Shown here: in pieces, positions 17,995 to 26,699 of the stretch
Position numbering within the stretch: position 1 is the stretch's first letter
Layout of the letters: every line of letters starts with the position of its first letter
Source: Gammaproteobacteria bacterium
Lineage (GTDB): Bacteria; Pseudomonadota; Gammaproteobacteria; Burkholderiales; Sulfuricellaceae
Assembly (NCBI GenBank): GCA_018824405.1
Contig: JAHJGO010000011.1
Span: 295,783-359,782 of the forward strand
Length of the DNA: 64,000 nt
Reading direction: 5' to 3'
Made by a program: the position numbers and the translations under genes
Notes under the pieces: generated by a model
The model's database searches: none
What the model saw: the letters and a program-made list of their open reading frames with translations, nothing else
What the model was told of the DNA's origin: nothing

Positions 17995-19337
17995 CCGGAA
18001 AGCTGTACAGTTATGCGAGCGCCGCCGAGCGGGCTGGTGCTGATGCGAATTTCTCCGCCGTAGGCCTGCACGATGCTGGTGGCCACTGCCAGGCCGATAC
18101 CCTGCCCAGGGGTGGACTGGTCTGCGCGCACGCCACGCTGCAGGATGCGCTCGGCCTCCTCTACCGGGATGCCCGGCCCGTCGTCCTCCACCGTCAGCGT
18201 CAGATGACCGGCTTTTGCCCCGGCGCGCACTTCCACCCGGGTATTGCACCATTTGTAGGCGTTGTCGAGCAGGTTGCCGAGCAGTTCCAGCAAGTCGCCC
18301 CGGTCGCCGCGAAAATCCAGTGCGGGGTCGATATGGAGTTGTGCACTGACCTTTTTGTCGTGGTAAACCTTGCCCAGCGAGGCGATGATTTGCTCTGCCA
18401 CCGGCCCGAGCGGAAGCGGGGCGGCCAGCGGCGAAGCCGGCCCGGCGGTGGCCGCGCGTTGCAGCTGATAATCGACGATATGCTGCATTTTCTCGCTTTC
18501 TTCGGCCACGGTGACGGCGAGAGTGCTGGGCGACTCACGCGACTGTTCCGATAGCGCGCCTCGCATGACGGCCAGCGGTGTTTTCAGGCTGTGGGCGAGA
18601 TCCCCCAGTGCGTCGCGATAGCGCTGCAACTGGCCGCGCTCGCGCTGCAGCAAGCCGTTCAGGTTGCCGGTCAAAGCACTCAACTCGGCGGGGTAGGTGC
18701 CAGAGAGCAGTTCCTTCTCGCCGGCCTCAATGGCATGAATTTCCTGCGCCACAGTGCGTAGCGGACGCAGCCCCCAGCGCAGCAGCATGCCTTGAGCCAG
18801 CAGCAGCAAAATGGCCATGCCGCCCAGCCAGACCCACAGGCTGCGGCGATAACGGGCAAGCTGGGCGTGGAAAGCCGAAAGGTTTTCGGCCACGCTGAAA
18901 GTAAACGCGAAATTCCGCCGGCCCTCGCTCCAGTTCACCCCCATGCGGTAGACGAAATAGTCCGTACCTGAGATGCCCGGCAATTCGGAAAAAGTGCTTT
19001 TGCCAGCTGCCAGCATGGCTTCAGCCGGGAGCGCGACATTCAGTGCAGAGGGTGAGCGCCAGCGTGTTTTGCCTTTGCCATCGGCAATGGTGGCGTAAAG
19101 CCCCGAGCCTGGCTGACCAAAGCGCGGTTCCTGCAGTTGCTGTGGCATGGACAGATGTCCGGCCGCGTTCACTTCGGCTGCCGCGATCAACAGATAAAGC
19201 TGACCCTGCAGGCGTTCTTCCCTTGCGGCCCGAGCGCTTTCGCGAAACGCCTGATCAAGGGCGATGCCGGTGAGCACCAGAAAAATCGCCAGCACGAGGG
19301 AGGCGGCAAGAATGATACGGGCGTTGAGGGACATCAT
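17991..19337 (-). CDS. Sensor histidine kinase, PhoQ-like
   Basis: 448 aa. Two membrane helices (about residues 7-28 and 167-188) flank a periplasmic sensor of about 135 residues. A HAMP linker follows, then the dimerisation domain with phosphoacceptor His249 (DLAHSLKTP). The ATPase domain shows LLGNLLDNAYKW (N box), DDGPGIP (G1) and GQGIGLAV (G2). It lies 24 bases after the response regulator in one operon. The PhoQ likeness is a family-level impression; the signal is not known. Confidence 0.94.
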   Translation of the reverse strand: MMSLNARIILAASLVLAIFLVLTGIALDQAFRESARAAREERLQGQLYLLIAAAEVNAAGHLSMPQQLQEPRFGQPGSGLYATIADGKGKTRWRSPSALNVALPAEAMLAAGKSTFSELPGISGTDYFVYRMGVNWSEGRRNFAFTFSVAENLSAFHAQLARYRRSLWVWLGGMAILLLLAQGMLLRWGLRPLRTVAQEIHAIEAGEKELLSGTYPAELSALTGNLNGLLQRERGQLQRYRDALGDLAHSLKTPLAVMRGALSEQSRESPSTLAVTVAEESEKMQHIVDYQLQRAATAGPASPLAAPLPLGPVAEQIIASLGKVYHDKKVSAQLHIDPALDFRGDRGDLLELLGNLLDNAYKWCNTRVEVRAGAKAGHLTLTVEDDGPGIPVEEAERILQRGVRADQSTPGQGIGLAVATSIVQAYGGEIRISTSPLGGARITVQLSG

Positions 19338-19361
19338 TACGGGGGCAGGCTGTTCAACGCT

Positions 19362-20033
19362 TCATTGCAACGTAAAGCGGTAACCCCTGCCGCGCAGGGT
19401 TTCGATCGGCTGCAGGGTGCCGTCCGGATCGAGCTTGCGCCGCAGTCGTCCGAGCAGGACTTCCAGAACGTTGCTGTCGCGGTCCTGGTCGTGAGGGTAG
19501 AGGTAATCGGCCAGTTGGCTCTTTGCGATGACCTTGCCGCGCTGTTGCATCAGATATTCCAGCAGGCGGTATTCAAAAGCCGTCAGATCAACTTCCTGTC
19601 CATTCACAAGCACCTTCTGTGCGGCAGTATCCAGACTGACAGCGCCGCCATGCAGGGTCTGGCCGGTGCTTCCGGCAGCTCGCCGCAGCAGGGCTTTCAG
19701 CCTTGCCAGCAGCTCTTCCATCTGGAACGGCTTGGCAAGGTAATCGTCCCCGCCGGCCTCAAGACCTTCAACCTTGTCCTGCCACCGGTCGCGTGCAGTG
19801 AGGATCAGAATGGGCAAGGTTTTACCTTGCTGGCGCAGCGCCTTGATGATTTCGATACCGGACAGGCCGGGCAGACCCAGGTCTACAATGGCGGCGTCGA
19901 AAGGATATTCCGTGGCGAGATAAAGCCCGTCCCGTCCATCGCCGCTGTCGTCTACGCGATAATTCTGGCTTTCCAGTCCGTTGCGCAACTGGGCGCGCAG
20001 TCTGGGTTCATCCTCGATGATCAGGACTCTCAT
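19362..20033 (-). CDS. OmpR/PhoP-family response regulator
   Basis: 223 aa. The receiver domain has acidic pocket EDE and phosphoacceptor Asp51 (AAIVDLGLPGLSG). The winged-helix DNA-binding domain includes LTAFEYRLLEYLMQQ and ends RGRGYRFTLQ. Its ATG overlaps the stop of the upstream PepSY gene by one base, so translation is probably coupled. It should be phosphorylated by the downstream kinase. Confidence 0.97.
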   Translation of the reverse strand: MRVLIIEDEPRLRAQLRNGLESQNYRVDDSGDGRDGLYLATEYPFDAAIVDLGLPGLSGIEIIKALRQQGKTLPILILTARDRWQDKVEGLEAGGDDYLAKPFQMEELLARLKALLRRAAGSTGQTLHGGAVSLDTAAQKVLVNGQEVDLTAFEYRLLEYLMQQRGKVIAKSQLADYLYPHDQDRDSNVLEVLLGRLRRKLDPDGTLQPIETLRGRGYRFTLQ

Positions 20034-20320
20034 TACTGCATCGCGCCGGTTTCGGCATCGACATGGATCACGCGCACCTCGCCGCGCGAGGTCAGTATCT
20101 TGATGCGGTAGCCTTCGTGCCCGTTAACGCTGGCGGGTTGGGCCTGAATGACGCGCCCACCGAAAGCCTGCTGCACCCGGCTCATGGCGTCGCCCATGGT
20201 GATGCGGGTTTGTGGCTGGCGTCCGCTTTCGCTCTGGTGACGTTGTGCGGGCGACGTCCATGGCTCCGCCACCGCAATGGCGGGTAAAAGCAGCGCACAG
20301 AACAGAACAAAGTGTTTCAC
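20033..20320 (-). CDS. Periplasmic PepSY-domain protein
   Basis: 95 aa. Signal peptide MKHFVLFCALLLPAIAVAEP, then one PepSY domain (GDAMSRVQQAFGGRVIQAQ, then GYRIKILTSRGEVRVIHVD). PepSY proteins often act as inhibitors or signal-binding partners. As first gene of a kinase/regulator operon it may modulate the kinase's periplasmic domain; that is inference. Confidence 0.9.
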   Translation of the reverse strand: MKHFVLFCALLLPAIAVAEPWTSPAQRHQSESGRQPQTRITMGDAMSRVQQAFGGRVIQAQPASVNGHEGYRIKILTSRGEVRVIHVDAETGAMQ

Positions 20321-20352
20321 ATGAAGTCCCTCAGTCTGGAATTGCCCTGATT

Positions 20353-20874
20353 TTAATCCTCATAGGCGTCCACTGAAACCCGAACTCGCACGGTTTTGCC
20401 AGGATCGTTCGACATCAGTGTGGCATAACGATGGCCGCCATACTCGTACATCACCCGGTAGCCGGTTAAGCGATTTTCCCAGCGCTCGAGATCCTGACAG
20501 CGGCGGATGGTGTGCGTCTCCCGGCTTTCATCGCCCCGCTGGTTCTGCACCCGGTCGCCAATAATGGCGCCAGTGATGGCGCCGACGGCGGTTGCGGCTT
20601 CCCTGCCGTGGCCGCGACCGATCTGGTTGCCGACCAGGGCGCCGGTAATGCCGCCGATGATCGAGCCGCCGTAAGCGCGCTCGCCGGAACGCGGATAATC
20701 GCGTGCCGGTGCGGATTCATCGTAGCACTCCTGATACGGTATGCTGATGCGCTCATATTCGGGCGTCGCACGGATAACGCGGGCCTGGTCATAATACTGC
20801 TCCGCCTTCGACGCCCCGGAAACGAGCAGGAAAAGTGTGCTTGCCGCTATTTTGAGAATGGTATTTCGATTCAT
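20353..20874 (-). CDS. Glycine-zipper 2TM envelope protein (SlyB/OsmB-like)
   Basis: 173 aa. N-terminal signal MNRNTILKIAASTLFLLVSG, a middle glycine-zipper segment (GGSIIGGITGALVGNQIGRG, then AVGAITGAIIGD) and a C-terminal beta-like part (GYRVMYEYGGHRYATLMS, then VRVRVSVDAYED). The family is exported and outer-membrane associated; in other species members belong to envelope-stress regulons such as PhoPQ. It lies directly upstream of the PepSY/regulator/kinase operon on the same strand (gap 32 bases), so it could be part of that unit. Confidence 0.9.
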   Translation of the reverse strand: MNRNTILKIAASTLFLLVSGASKAEQYYDQARVIRATPEYERISIPYQECYDESAPARDYPRSGERAYGGSIIGGITGALVGNQIGRGHGREAATAVGAITGAIIGDRVQNQRGDESRETHTIRRCQDLERWENRLTGYRVMYEYGGHRYATLMSNDPGKTVRVRVSVDAYED

Positions 20875-20879
20875 TTTAT

Positions 20880-20930
20880 GGCTCCTTTGAGTCTTTAGGA
20901 CACGATGAATGCATCGTACCCGCAGGAGCC
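20880..20930 (-). promoter_or_regulatory. Possible Shine-Dalgarno-sequestering hairpin
   Basis: On the minus strand GGCTCCT (20930-20924) is complementary over 7 bp to AGGAGCC (20886-20880), which contains the Shine-Dalgarno of the glycine-zipper gene. A small inner hairpin CGATG/CATCG lies between them. It could hold translation down; inference only. Confidence 0.4.
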
Positions 20931-20964
20931 TGAACGAAAACTGAATCGAATTTCTTTGGAAGGA

Positions 20965-21891
20965 TTATTCGGCTGCGATTTTTATACGGTTGCGGCCGGC
21001 ATGCTTTGCTTCATACAAGGCAGCATCAGCGCGCATCACCATGGCGTGACCGTTTTCCCCCGGATTCAGGCGGGCCAGTCCGGCGCTGAAAGTGACCTGA
21101 ATCGATTTGCCTTCATATATCAGGGAGTTTTTCTGGAATGTCTGTTGCAAACGCCCCATGACAAATTCGCCACCCCTGATGTCGGTTTCCGGCAGGATGA
21201 TCAGAAACTCCTCGCCACCGTAGCGAATCAGTGAGTCCGACTCGCGCAGCACTGATTTGATGATCAGGGTAAGGTGTTGCAGTAGCTTGTCACCGGCGTC
21301 ATGGCCGAATTCGTCATTGACCTGCTTGAAATGATCGATGTCCAGCATGACCACGCACAGCTTGGTGGCACTACGCTGTGCGCGCACCACTTCCTTGCCC
21401 AGAACCTGATCCATCGCGCGCCGGTTCTGTGCGCCGGTAAGCCAGTCTTCCTGTATCAGGAGGCGGCTTTCTTTCAGCTCGGATTTGATGTGTTCCAGCG
21501 CCATTTTGGTTGCTGCCAGATCAAGGTGGGCGTCTTCCACGGTGCTGTGAATGGAGGTGGTGGTGGTCAGGATAGTGCCCAGCAGCTGCAGCATGCGCTT
21601 TTTTTCCTGCGCCTGGCTCAGATCGTCGATGGAGCTTTTGATGGTCTGGTTCTGGTTCTGGATGTCGCTTGCCAGGTTGCCGGTACGCTCGGCGACTTCG
21701 CCCATCATGTCGCGGATGATGCTCAGCAGATAGCCGCAATCGGGATTGGCAGTTTGAGTCGGCGTTATCGCCTCGGTATTGCCGGCCAGCTCATGATAAA
21801 ACCGGGTGTAATTCTCTGGTGTTGGCGGCAAGCCCTGCTCGGTGAGTTTGAGCAGGGCGGCGCGGGCGAGATCGGTCGGGTTCTGGAGCAT
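20965..21891 (-). CDS. Diguanylate cyclase (GGDEF)
   Basis: 308 aa from ATG 21891; a TTG at 21924 would add 11 residues. The N-terminal half is helical (YTRFYHELAGN) and may be a dimerising sensor. The C-terminal GGDEF domain has the active-site RYGGEEF and an intact inhibitory I-site RESD five residues before it, so product inhibition by c-di-GMP is expected. No EAL domain and no membrane segment: a soluble enzyme making c-di-GMP, possibly relevant to the twitching genes further on. Confidence 0.95.
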   Translation of the reverse strand: MLQNPTDLARAALLKLTEQGLPPTPENYTRFYHELAGNTEAITPTQTANPDCGYLLSIIRDMMGEVAERTGNLASDIQNQNQTIKSSIDDLSQAQEKKRMLQLLGTILTTTTSIHSTVEDAHLDLAATKMALEHIKSELKESRLLIQEDWLTGAQNRRAMDQVLGKEVVRAQRSATKLCVVMLDIDHFKQVNDEFGHDAGDKLLQHLTLIIKSVLRESDSLIRYGGEEFLIILPETDIRGGEFVMGRLQQTFQKNSLIYEGKSIQVTFSAGLARLNPGENGHAMVMRADAALYEAKHAGRNRIKIAAE

Positions 21892-21980
21892 GTCGGCAGG
21901 CTGTAGACGTTGTGCGCTTAACAAAATATGCGCCTAGTATAACGCAGCTTGCTATTGGCTTGCCGCTTGATTCATGTCGT

Positions 21981-24008
21981 TTAATTCATGCCGTTGTGAC
22001 GCAGCAGCGCATCCATAGATGGTTCCCGTCCGCGGAAGGCGATAAAGGATTCCAGTGCGCTGCGGCTGCCGCCCATGCCGAGAATCTCGCTCCAGAAGTG
22101 GTGGCCGACTTCCTCGCTGAGCACCCCGTTTTCCTCGAACAGGCTGTAGGCATCGGCCGACAGCACTTCCGCCCACTTGTAGCTGTAATAGCCGGCACCA
22201 TAGCCACCGGCAAAGATGTGCGAAAAGTTGTTGGGGAAACGATTGAATGCGGGCGGCATGATTACCGCAATCTGGCTGCGGATGTGGTCCAGCAGTTGCA
22301 GCGGCGTTTCCTTGCCGGCAGGGTCGAAGTCGTGGTGCAGATGCATGTCGAACAGGGCGAACTCAAGCTGGCGCACGGTTTGCATGCCACCCTGGAAATT
22401 CTTGGCGGCAAGCATCTTGTCGAACAGCTCGCGTGGCAGGGTAGCGCCCGTATCCACGTGCTTCGCCATGTGCTTCAAGACGTCCCATTCCCAGCAGAAA
22501 TTTTCCATGAACTGGCTGGGTAACTCCACCGCGTCCCATTCCACGCCGTTGATGCCGGAAACGCCAAGGTCCTCCACCTTGGTCAGTACGTGGTGCAGGC
22601 CGTGGCCGAACTCGTGGAACAGGGTGATGACTTCGTCGTGGGTGAAGAGGGCGGGCTTGTTTCCGACCGGTGCGGAAAAATTGCAGTTGAGGTAGGTCAC
22701 CGGCACCTGAATGCCGGACGCTTTCCTGCGCCGCGAGATGGCGTCGTCCATCCAGGCGCCGCCACGCTTGTTCTGCCGTGCATAGAGGTCGAGATAGAAC
22801 TGGCCGATGAGCTCGCCCTGTCGGTCGCGGATATCGAAAAACTTCACGTCCTCGTGCCACACCGGCGCGCGCGAGGGCAGGATGGAAAGACCGTAAATGG
22901 TTTCCACCACCTTGAACATGCCCGGCAGCACCTGGTTTTCCGGGAAATACTGTTTCACTTCCTGGTCGGAAAAAGCGTAGCGCTGGACGCGCAGTTTTTC
23001 GCTGGCAAAGGCGATGTCCCAGGCTTCCAGCTGGTCCATGGCCAGATTCTCGCGGGCGAACTGGCGCAGCTCGGCCAGGTCGCGCTCGGCGTAAGGCTTG
23101 GCGCGTTTCCCCAGTTCATTGAGGAAATCCAGCACCTGCTGCGGCGTTTCCGCCATCTTGGTGGCCAGCGACTCCTCGGAATAACTGCTGAAGCCCAGCA
23201 GTTGCGCGGCTTCGCGCCGCAGCTTGAGGATCTGCGTGATCAGCGCGGTATTGTCCAGCTCCGGCTTGCCGAACTCGGAAGCGCGGGTGACATAGGCGGT
23301 GTACATCTGCTCGCGCAAGCCGCGGTTCTCACCGTATTGCAGGACCGGCAGATAGGACGGCATGTGCAGGGTGAATTTCCAGCCTGGTTTGCCATCAGCC
23401 TCGGCTGCCTCGCGCGCCACTTGCAGCGCATCGGCGGGAATGCCCGCCAGTTCACTTTCGTTCTCGACGAACAGGGCGAAAGCGTTGGTGGTGTCGAGCA
23501 GATTCTCCTCGAATTTGGCGGAGAGGGTGGACAGCTCCTCCTGAATGGCTTTGAAGCGGACTTTTTTGTCTTCTGGCAAGTCGGCGCCGCCGAGGACGAA
23601 ATCGCGCAATTCGTTTTCCACGATTTTTTTCTGTGCCGGGGTCAATGATGCAAATGCCGCCGATGCCTTGAGCGCCTTGAACTTGTCGAACAGGCCCTGG
23701 TTCTGCGAAAGGTCGGCATAAAAAGCGGTGAGCGTGGGCAGGTTGGCGTTGTAAACCTCGCGCAGCTCCGGGCCGTTTGTTACTGCGTTGAGGTGAGAAA
23801 CTTGGCCCCAGGCGCGCGAAAGCCGTTCATTTGCGTCTTCCAGCGGGCGCACGAAGTTGCTCCAGCTGGGCGCGGCAGTGTCTGCCACCAGCTTCTCCAC
23901 CAGCGCGCGATTGTCGGCGATCAGCTGTTCCACCGCGGGCGTCACATGGGCGGGGGTAATGTCGGGGAAGCGTGGCAGGCCGGAGAAGTCGAGCAGAGGA
24001 TTGGTCAT
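21981..24008 (-). CDS. prlC: Oligopeptidase A (M3 metallopeptidase)
   Basis: 675 aa, the usual length. The zinc site FHEFGHGLHH carries HExxH, with downstream SGINGVEWDAVELPSQ supplying the third ligand region. It degrades short peptides, including cleaved signal peptides, in the cytoplasm. It begins MTNPLLDFSGLPRF. The gamma-carbonic anhydrase gene starts divergently 69 bases away. Confidence 0.97.
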   Translation of the reverse strand: MTNPLLDFSGLPRFPDITPAHVTPAVEQLIADNRALVEKLVADTAAPSWSNFVRPLEDANERLSRAWGQVSHLNAVTNGPELREVYNANLPTLTAFYADLSQNQGLFDKFKALKASAAFASLTPAQKKIVENELRDFVLGGADLPEDKKVRFKAIQEELSTLSAKFEENLLDTTNAFALFVENESELAGIPADALQVAREAAEADGKPGWKFTLHMPSYLPVLQYGENRGLREQMYTAYVTRASEFGKPELDNTALITQILKLRREAAQLLGFSSYSEESLATKMAETPQQVLDFLNELGKRAKPYAERDLAELRQFARENLAMDQLEAWDIAFASEKLRVQRYAFSDQEVKQYFPENQVLPGMFKVVETIYGLSILPSRAPVWHEDVKFFDIRDRQGELIGQFYLDLYARQNKRGGAWMDDAISRRRKASGIQVPVTYLNCNFSAPVGNKPALFTHDEVITLFHEFGHGLHHVLTKVEDLGVSGINGVEWDAVELPSQFMENFCWEWDVLKHMAKHVDTGATLPRELFDKMLAAKNFQGGMQTVRQLEFALFDMHLHHDFDPAGKETPLQLLDHIRSQIAVIMPPAFNRFPNNFSHIFAGGYGAGYYSYKWAEVLSADAYSLFEENGVLSEEVGHHFWSEILGMGGSRSALESFIAFRGREPSMDALLRHNGMN

Positions 24009-24077
24009 GTTGTCTGGGGTCCGTGAAAAGTGGCGAATTGATTATACTATCTGGGTGTCCATGAGCAGACTTCAAGC

Positions 24078-24614
24078 ATGAAACCGAATATCGCGGCATA
24101 TCAGGGTATCGCTCCGCGCCTTGCGGAAGGGGTGTTTGTCCACGCCAGCGCCCACATCATCGGCGACGTGGCTATCGGCGCGTGTTCCTCCATCTGGTGC
24201 GGTGCGGTGATTCGCGGCGACGTGCACCGCATCCGTATCGGTGCAGAAAGCAATATCCAGGATTTGAGTGTGCTGCATGTCAGCCATAAAAGCGCTGTCC
24301 GTCCGGAAGGCGCGCCCTTGCTGATTGGCGACCGGGTCACCGTAGGCCATCGCGTCATCCTGCATGGCTGTGAGATCGGTGACGAATGCCTGATCGGCAT
24401 GGGTTCCATCATCATGGATCATGCCGTGCTGGAGCCGCGGGTTCTGCTCGGCGCAGGCAGCCTGGTGCCGGAAGGCAAGCGCCTGAAGAGCGGCCATCTC
24501 TATCTCGGCAGTCCGGTGCGTGAACTGCGCCCCCTGACGGCGGATGAGCTGGCCTACTTCAGCTATTCAGCCGCGCACTATGTCCGGTTGCAGCAGAGCT
24601 ATCAGGCCGGGTAA
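24078..24614 (+). CDS. Gamma-class carbonic anhydrase-like protein (YrdA family)
   Basis: 178 aa left-handed beta-helix with hexapeptide repeats. The three zinc histidines of the gamma class are recognisable in VLHVSH and GHRVILHGC. It may hydrate CO2 reversibly, although activity is not proven for all members. The stop is directly followed by the ATG of the TonB-like gene. Confidence 0.94.
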   Translation: MKPNIAAYQGIAPRLAEGVFVHASAHIIGDVAIGACSSIWCGAVIRGDVHRIRIGAESNIQDLSVLHVSHKSAVRPEGAPLLIGDRVTVGHRVILHGCEIGDECLIGMGSIIMDHAVLEPRVLLGAGSLVPEGKRLKSGHLYLGSPVRELRPLTADELAYFSYSAAHYVRLQQSYQAG

Positions 24615-25301
24615 ATGTCAGGCCAGGTGACGCATTCAGGCGCGGAAACAGCGGAAAAACTCGCACTGACCCTGGCCGCCTCGCTGATTCTTCATTTTGC
24701 GCTGATTTTCGGCCTGCAAATCCGTTCCGCACCTTCCTCCAGCCACGTCAGCCGGGTGATTCAGGCGCGCTTGGTAGAGGCCCCTGATATCGCTCCGGCA
24801 GTGGTGACAGCGCAGCCCCCTGAACCGGAATCGCTGGTGGTCGAGGCACAGGAAGCACCTTTACCGCCGCCCGATCCGCCTGTTTTCGAAACGGCGGCAG
24901 CCGTTACGCCCCTCGCCAGTGCCGCAGTGCCGGAAATGAACACCAGCCTGCCCAGTATCGAAGTACCCCTGATCGAGGATCCAACGTATTACCCGGCCCT
25001 GGAAGTGGATGTGCACCCAACGGCCTTGCAGATTATTCGGCCCACTTATCCGGATGAGGCGGCCAGCTCTAATGTCACCGGCAGCGTGGTGCTGGTGCTG
25101 TTGCTGGACGAAAGCGGCAAGGTGCAGGAGCTTTCGGTGGAAGATGCCAATCCGAGCGGGATGTTCGAACAATCCGCACTGGACGCATTCCGCAATGCGC
25201 GTTTTTCTCCCGCCCAGCGCAATGGCCGGGTGGTAAAAAGCCGGATGCGGATCAAGGTCACTTACGAGTTGCCGTCGGTTGACAAGACAAAACAAAAATG
25301 A
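24615..25301 (+). CDS. TonB-like energy transducer
   Basis: 228 aa. One N-terminal membrane helix (LALTLAASLILHFALIFGL, with the His typical of TonB anchors) is followed by a Pro/Glu-rich periplasmic spacer (residues about 55-100). The C-terminal TonB domain (PDEAASSNVTGSVVLVLLLD, then SALDAFRNARFSPA) closes the protein. The ATG abuts the stop of the carbonic anhydrase gene. No exbB/exbD or receptor gene is adjacent, so its receptor is unknown. Confidence 0.9.
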   Translation: MSGQVTHSGAETAEKLALTLAASLILHFALIFGLQIRSAPSSSHVSRVIQARLVEAPDIAPAVVTAQPPEPESLVVEAQEAPLPPPDPPVFETAAAVTPLASAAVPEMNTSLPSIEVPLIEDPTYYPALEVDVHPTALQIIRPTYPDEAASSNVTGSVVLVLLLDESGKVQELSVEDANPSGMFEQSALDAFRNARFSPAQRNGRVVKSRMRIKVTYELPSVDKTKQK

Positions 25302-25311
25302 GATAAACGCG

Positions 25312-25367
25312 TCTTGCGCCGATTTGATTCAGCTTGCGGGCGCGTTAAAAATACGGCTAAAGCGAGG
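25312..25367 (+). promoter_or_regulatory. SAM-II (alpha-type) riboswitch aptamer upstream of metK
   Basis: The segment shows the SAM-II order: P1 stem GCGCC / GGCGC (25316-25320 with 25339-25343), then conserved GAUUUGA opening the loop, CUUGC at the loop end, CGUUAAA after P1, and GCUAAAGC (25356-25363). The loop CUUGC (25333-25337) can pair with GCGAG (25362-25366), one G-U included, forming the required pseudoknot. Binding of S-adenosylmethionine would stabilise this fold. Class was judged by eye against remembered consensus. Confidence 0.83.
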
Positions 25368-25369
25368 AC

Positions 25370-25406
25370 AAAACCCCGTTTTTAGCCGCCGCTAAACGGG
25401 GTTTTT
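25370..25406 (+). terminator. SAM-controlled terminator in the metK leader
   Basis: A 12-bp stem AAAACCCCGTTT / AAACGGGGTTTT, extended by AGC/GCT beyond a two-base bulge, ends in TTTTT. Its 5' arm contains UUUAGCCG (25381-25388), a perfect 8-bp complement of CGGCUAAA (25354-25361) in the aptamer. The two pairings exclude each other: SAM-bound aptamer frees the terminator, ligand-free RNA can form the antiterminator. It ends 16 bases before the metK ATG. Confidence 0.75.
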
Positions 25407-25422
25407 GCTTTTTGAGGGTTTC

Positions 25423-26589
25423 ATGAACGAATATCTTTTTACTTCGGAATCAGTTTCCGAAGGTCATCCCGACAAGGTCGCGGATCAAATTTCCGACGGC
25501 GTGCTCGACGCCATCCTGGCACAGGATCCTTATGCCCGCGTGGCCTGCGAAACGCTGGTCAATACCGGCCTGGTGGTGCTGGCGGGTGAGATCACAACCA
25601 CCGCAGTGGTGGATTATGCCCAGGTGGCGCGCGACACCATCAAGCGCATCGGCTACGACGAATCCGCCGGCGGATTCGACTACCGCAGCTGTTCGGTGCT
25701 GACCGCGATTGACAGACAGTCCCCGGATATTGCCCAGGGCGTGAACGAAGGTCAGGGTATCGATCCCGATCAGGGCGCTGGCGACCAAGGCCTGATGTTC
25801 GGCTTCGCCTGTGACGAAACTCCGCAGCTCATGCCCGCGCCGATCTACTACGCCCACCGCCTCATGCAGCGTCAGGCCGAAGTGCGCAAGGATGGCCGCC
25901 TGCCATGGCTGCGCCCCGATGCCAAGTCGCAGGTGACCTTCCGCTACGTGGACGGCAAGCCGGTCAGTGTCGATACCATCGTGCTTTCCACCCAGCATAC
26001 GGAAGAAATCGAATATCAAATCCTGACTGAAGCCGTGATCGACGAAATCATCAAGCCGGTGATTCCTGACCACATGCTGACGCACGGTACCAAGTATTTC
26101 ATCAACCCCACTGGGCGTTTCGTCATCGGCGGGCCGATGGGCGATAGCGGCCTGACCGGGCGCAAGATCATCGTCGACACCTACGGCGGCGCAGCACACC
26201 ACGGTGGCGGCGCATTCTCCGGCAAGGACCCGTCCAAGGTGGATCGCTCAGCTGCCTATGCCGGGCGTTACGTGGCAAAGAACATCGTAGCCGCCGGGTT
26301 GGCAAAGAAATGCGAAGTGCAGATAGCCTACGCCATCGGTGTTGCCAGGCCGGTTTCCATGATGGTCAACACTTTTGGCACCGGCAAGATCAGCGACGAC
26401 AAGATCGTCGAACTGATCCAGAAGCACTTCGACTTGCGTCCCAAAGGCATCGTTCTCACACTCGATTTGCTGCGCCCGATCTACGCTAAGACAGCCGCCT
26501 ACGGCCACTTTGGCCGCGATGAACCGGAGTTCAGCTGGGAAAACACGGATAAAGCAGACGCGCTGCGTTCCGACGCCGGGCTGCTATAA
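25423..26589 (+). CDS. metK: S-adenosylmethionine synthetase
   Basis: 388 aa from ATG 25423 ([18 protein letters not shown]), with GAGGG just upstream. Makes SAM from methionine and ATP, releasing phosphate and pyrophosphate; a cytoplasmic tetramer. Signatures: [12 protein letters not shown], the nucleotide loop [12 protein letters not shown] and the P-loop [16 protein letters not shown]. Preceded by a predicted SAM-II/terminator leader that would shut it off when SAM is abundant. Followed by the SAH riboswitch and ahcY. Confidence 0.99.
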   Translation: MNEYLFTSESVSEGHPDKVADQISDGVLDAILAQDPYARVACETLVNTGLVVLAGEITTTAVVDYAQVARDTIKRIGYDESAGGFDYRSCSVLTAIDRQSPDIAQGVNEGQGIDPDQGAGDQGLMFGFACDETPQLMPAPIYYAHRLMQRQAEVRKDGRLPWLRPDAKSQVTFRYVDGKPVSVDTIVLSTQHTEEIEYQILTEAVIDEIIKPVIPDHMLTHGTKYFINPTGRFVIGGPMGDSGLTGRKIIVDTYGGAAHHGGGAFSGKDPSKVDRSAAYAGRYVAKNIVAAGLAKKCEVQIAYAIGVARPVSMMVNTFGTGKISDDKIVELIQKHFDLRPKGIVLTLDLLRPIYAKTAAYGHFGRDEPEFSWENTDKADALRSDAGLL

Positions 26590-26605
26590 GGATTGAACCA
26601 TCCCC

Positions 26606-26674
26606 TTCGAGGGGCGCTGCGACTCCGTCAACGGAGCCAGGCTCGGAGCGGGATCATTGTAACAACTGCGCCCA
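26606..26674 (+). promoter_or_regulatory. S-adenosylhomocysteine (SAH) riboswitch
   Basis: The conserved core CGAGGGGCGCUGCGAC is followed by a UCCGU-CAAC-ACGGA-like hairpin and then GCCAGGCUCGG, as in known SAH riboswitches. CGAG (26608-26611) pairs with CUCG (26642-26645) for P1. The pseudoknot pairs GGGCGC (26612-26617) with GCGCCC (26668-26673) perfectly. SAH binding is known to switch ahcY on. Confidence 0.95.
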
Positions 26675-26691
26675 TTCAGAAACTTGAATGG
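26672..26691 (+). promoter_or_regulatory. Shine-Dalgarno-sequestering hairpin of ahcY
   Basis: CCATTCA (26672-26678) pairs perfectly with TGAATGG (26685-26691). The last GG is the start of the ahcY Shine-Dalgarno GGAG (26690-26693). The first CC is also used by the riboswitch pseudoknot, so SAH binding and Shine-Dalgarno occlusion should compete, giving a translational ON switch. Confidence 0.7.
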
Positions 26692-26699
26692 AGAACACA

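Noticed and set aside
25312-25367. SAM-V or SAM-I identity for the metK leader
   Set aside because: It lacks the four-way junction of SAM-I. SAM-V shares part of the core but is known from marine bacteria; the P1 loop and tail pseudoknot fit SAM-II better, though a model search should decide.
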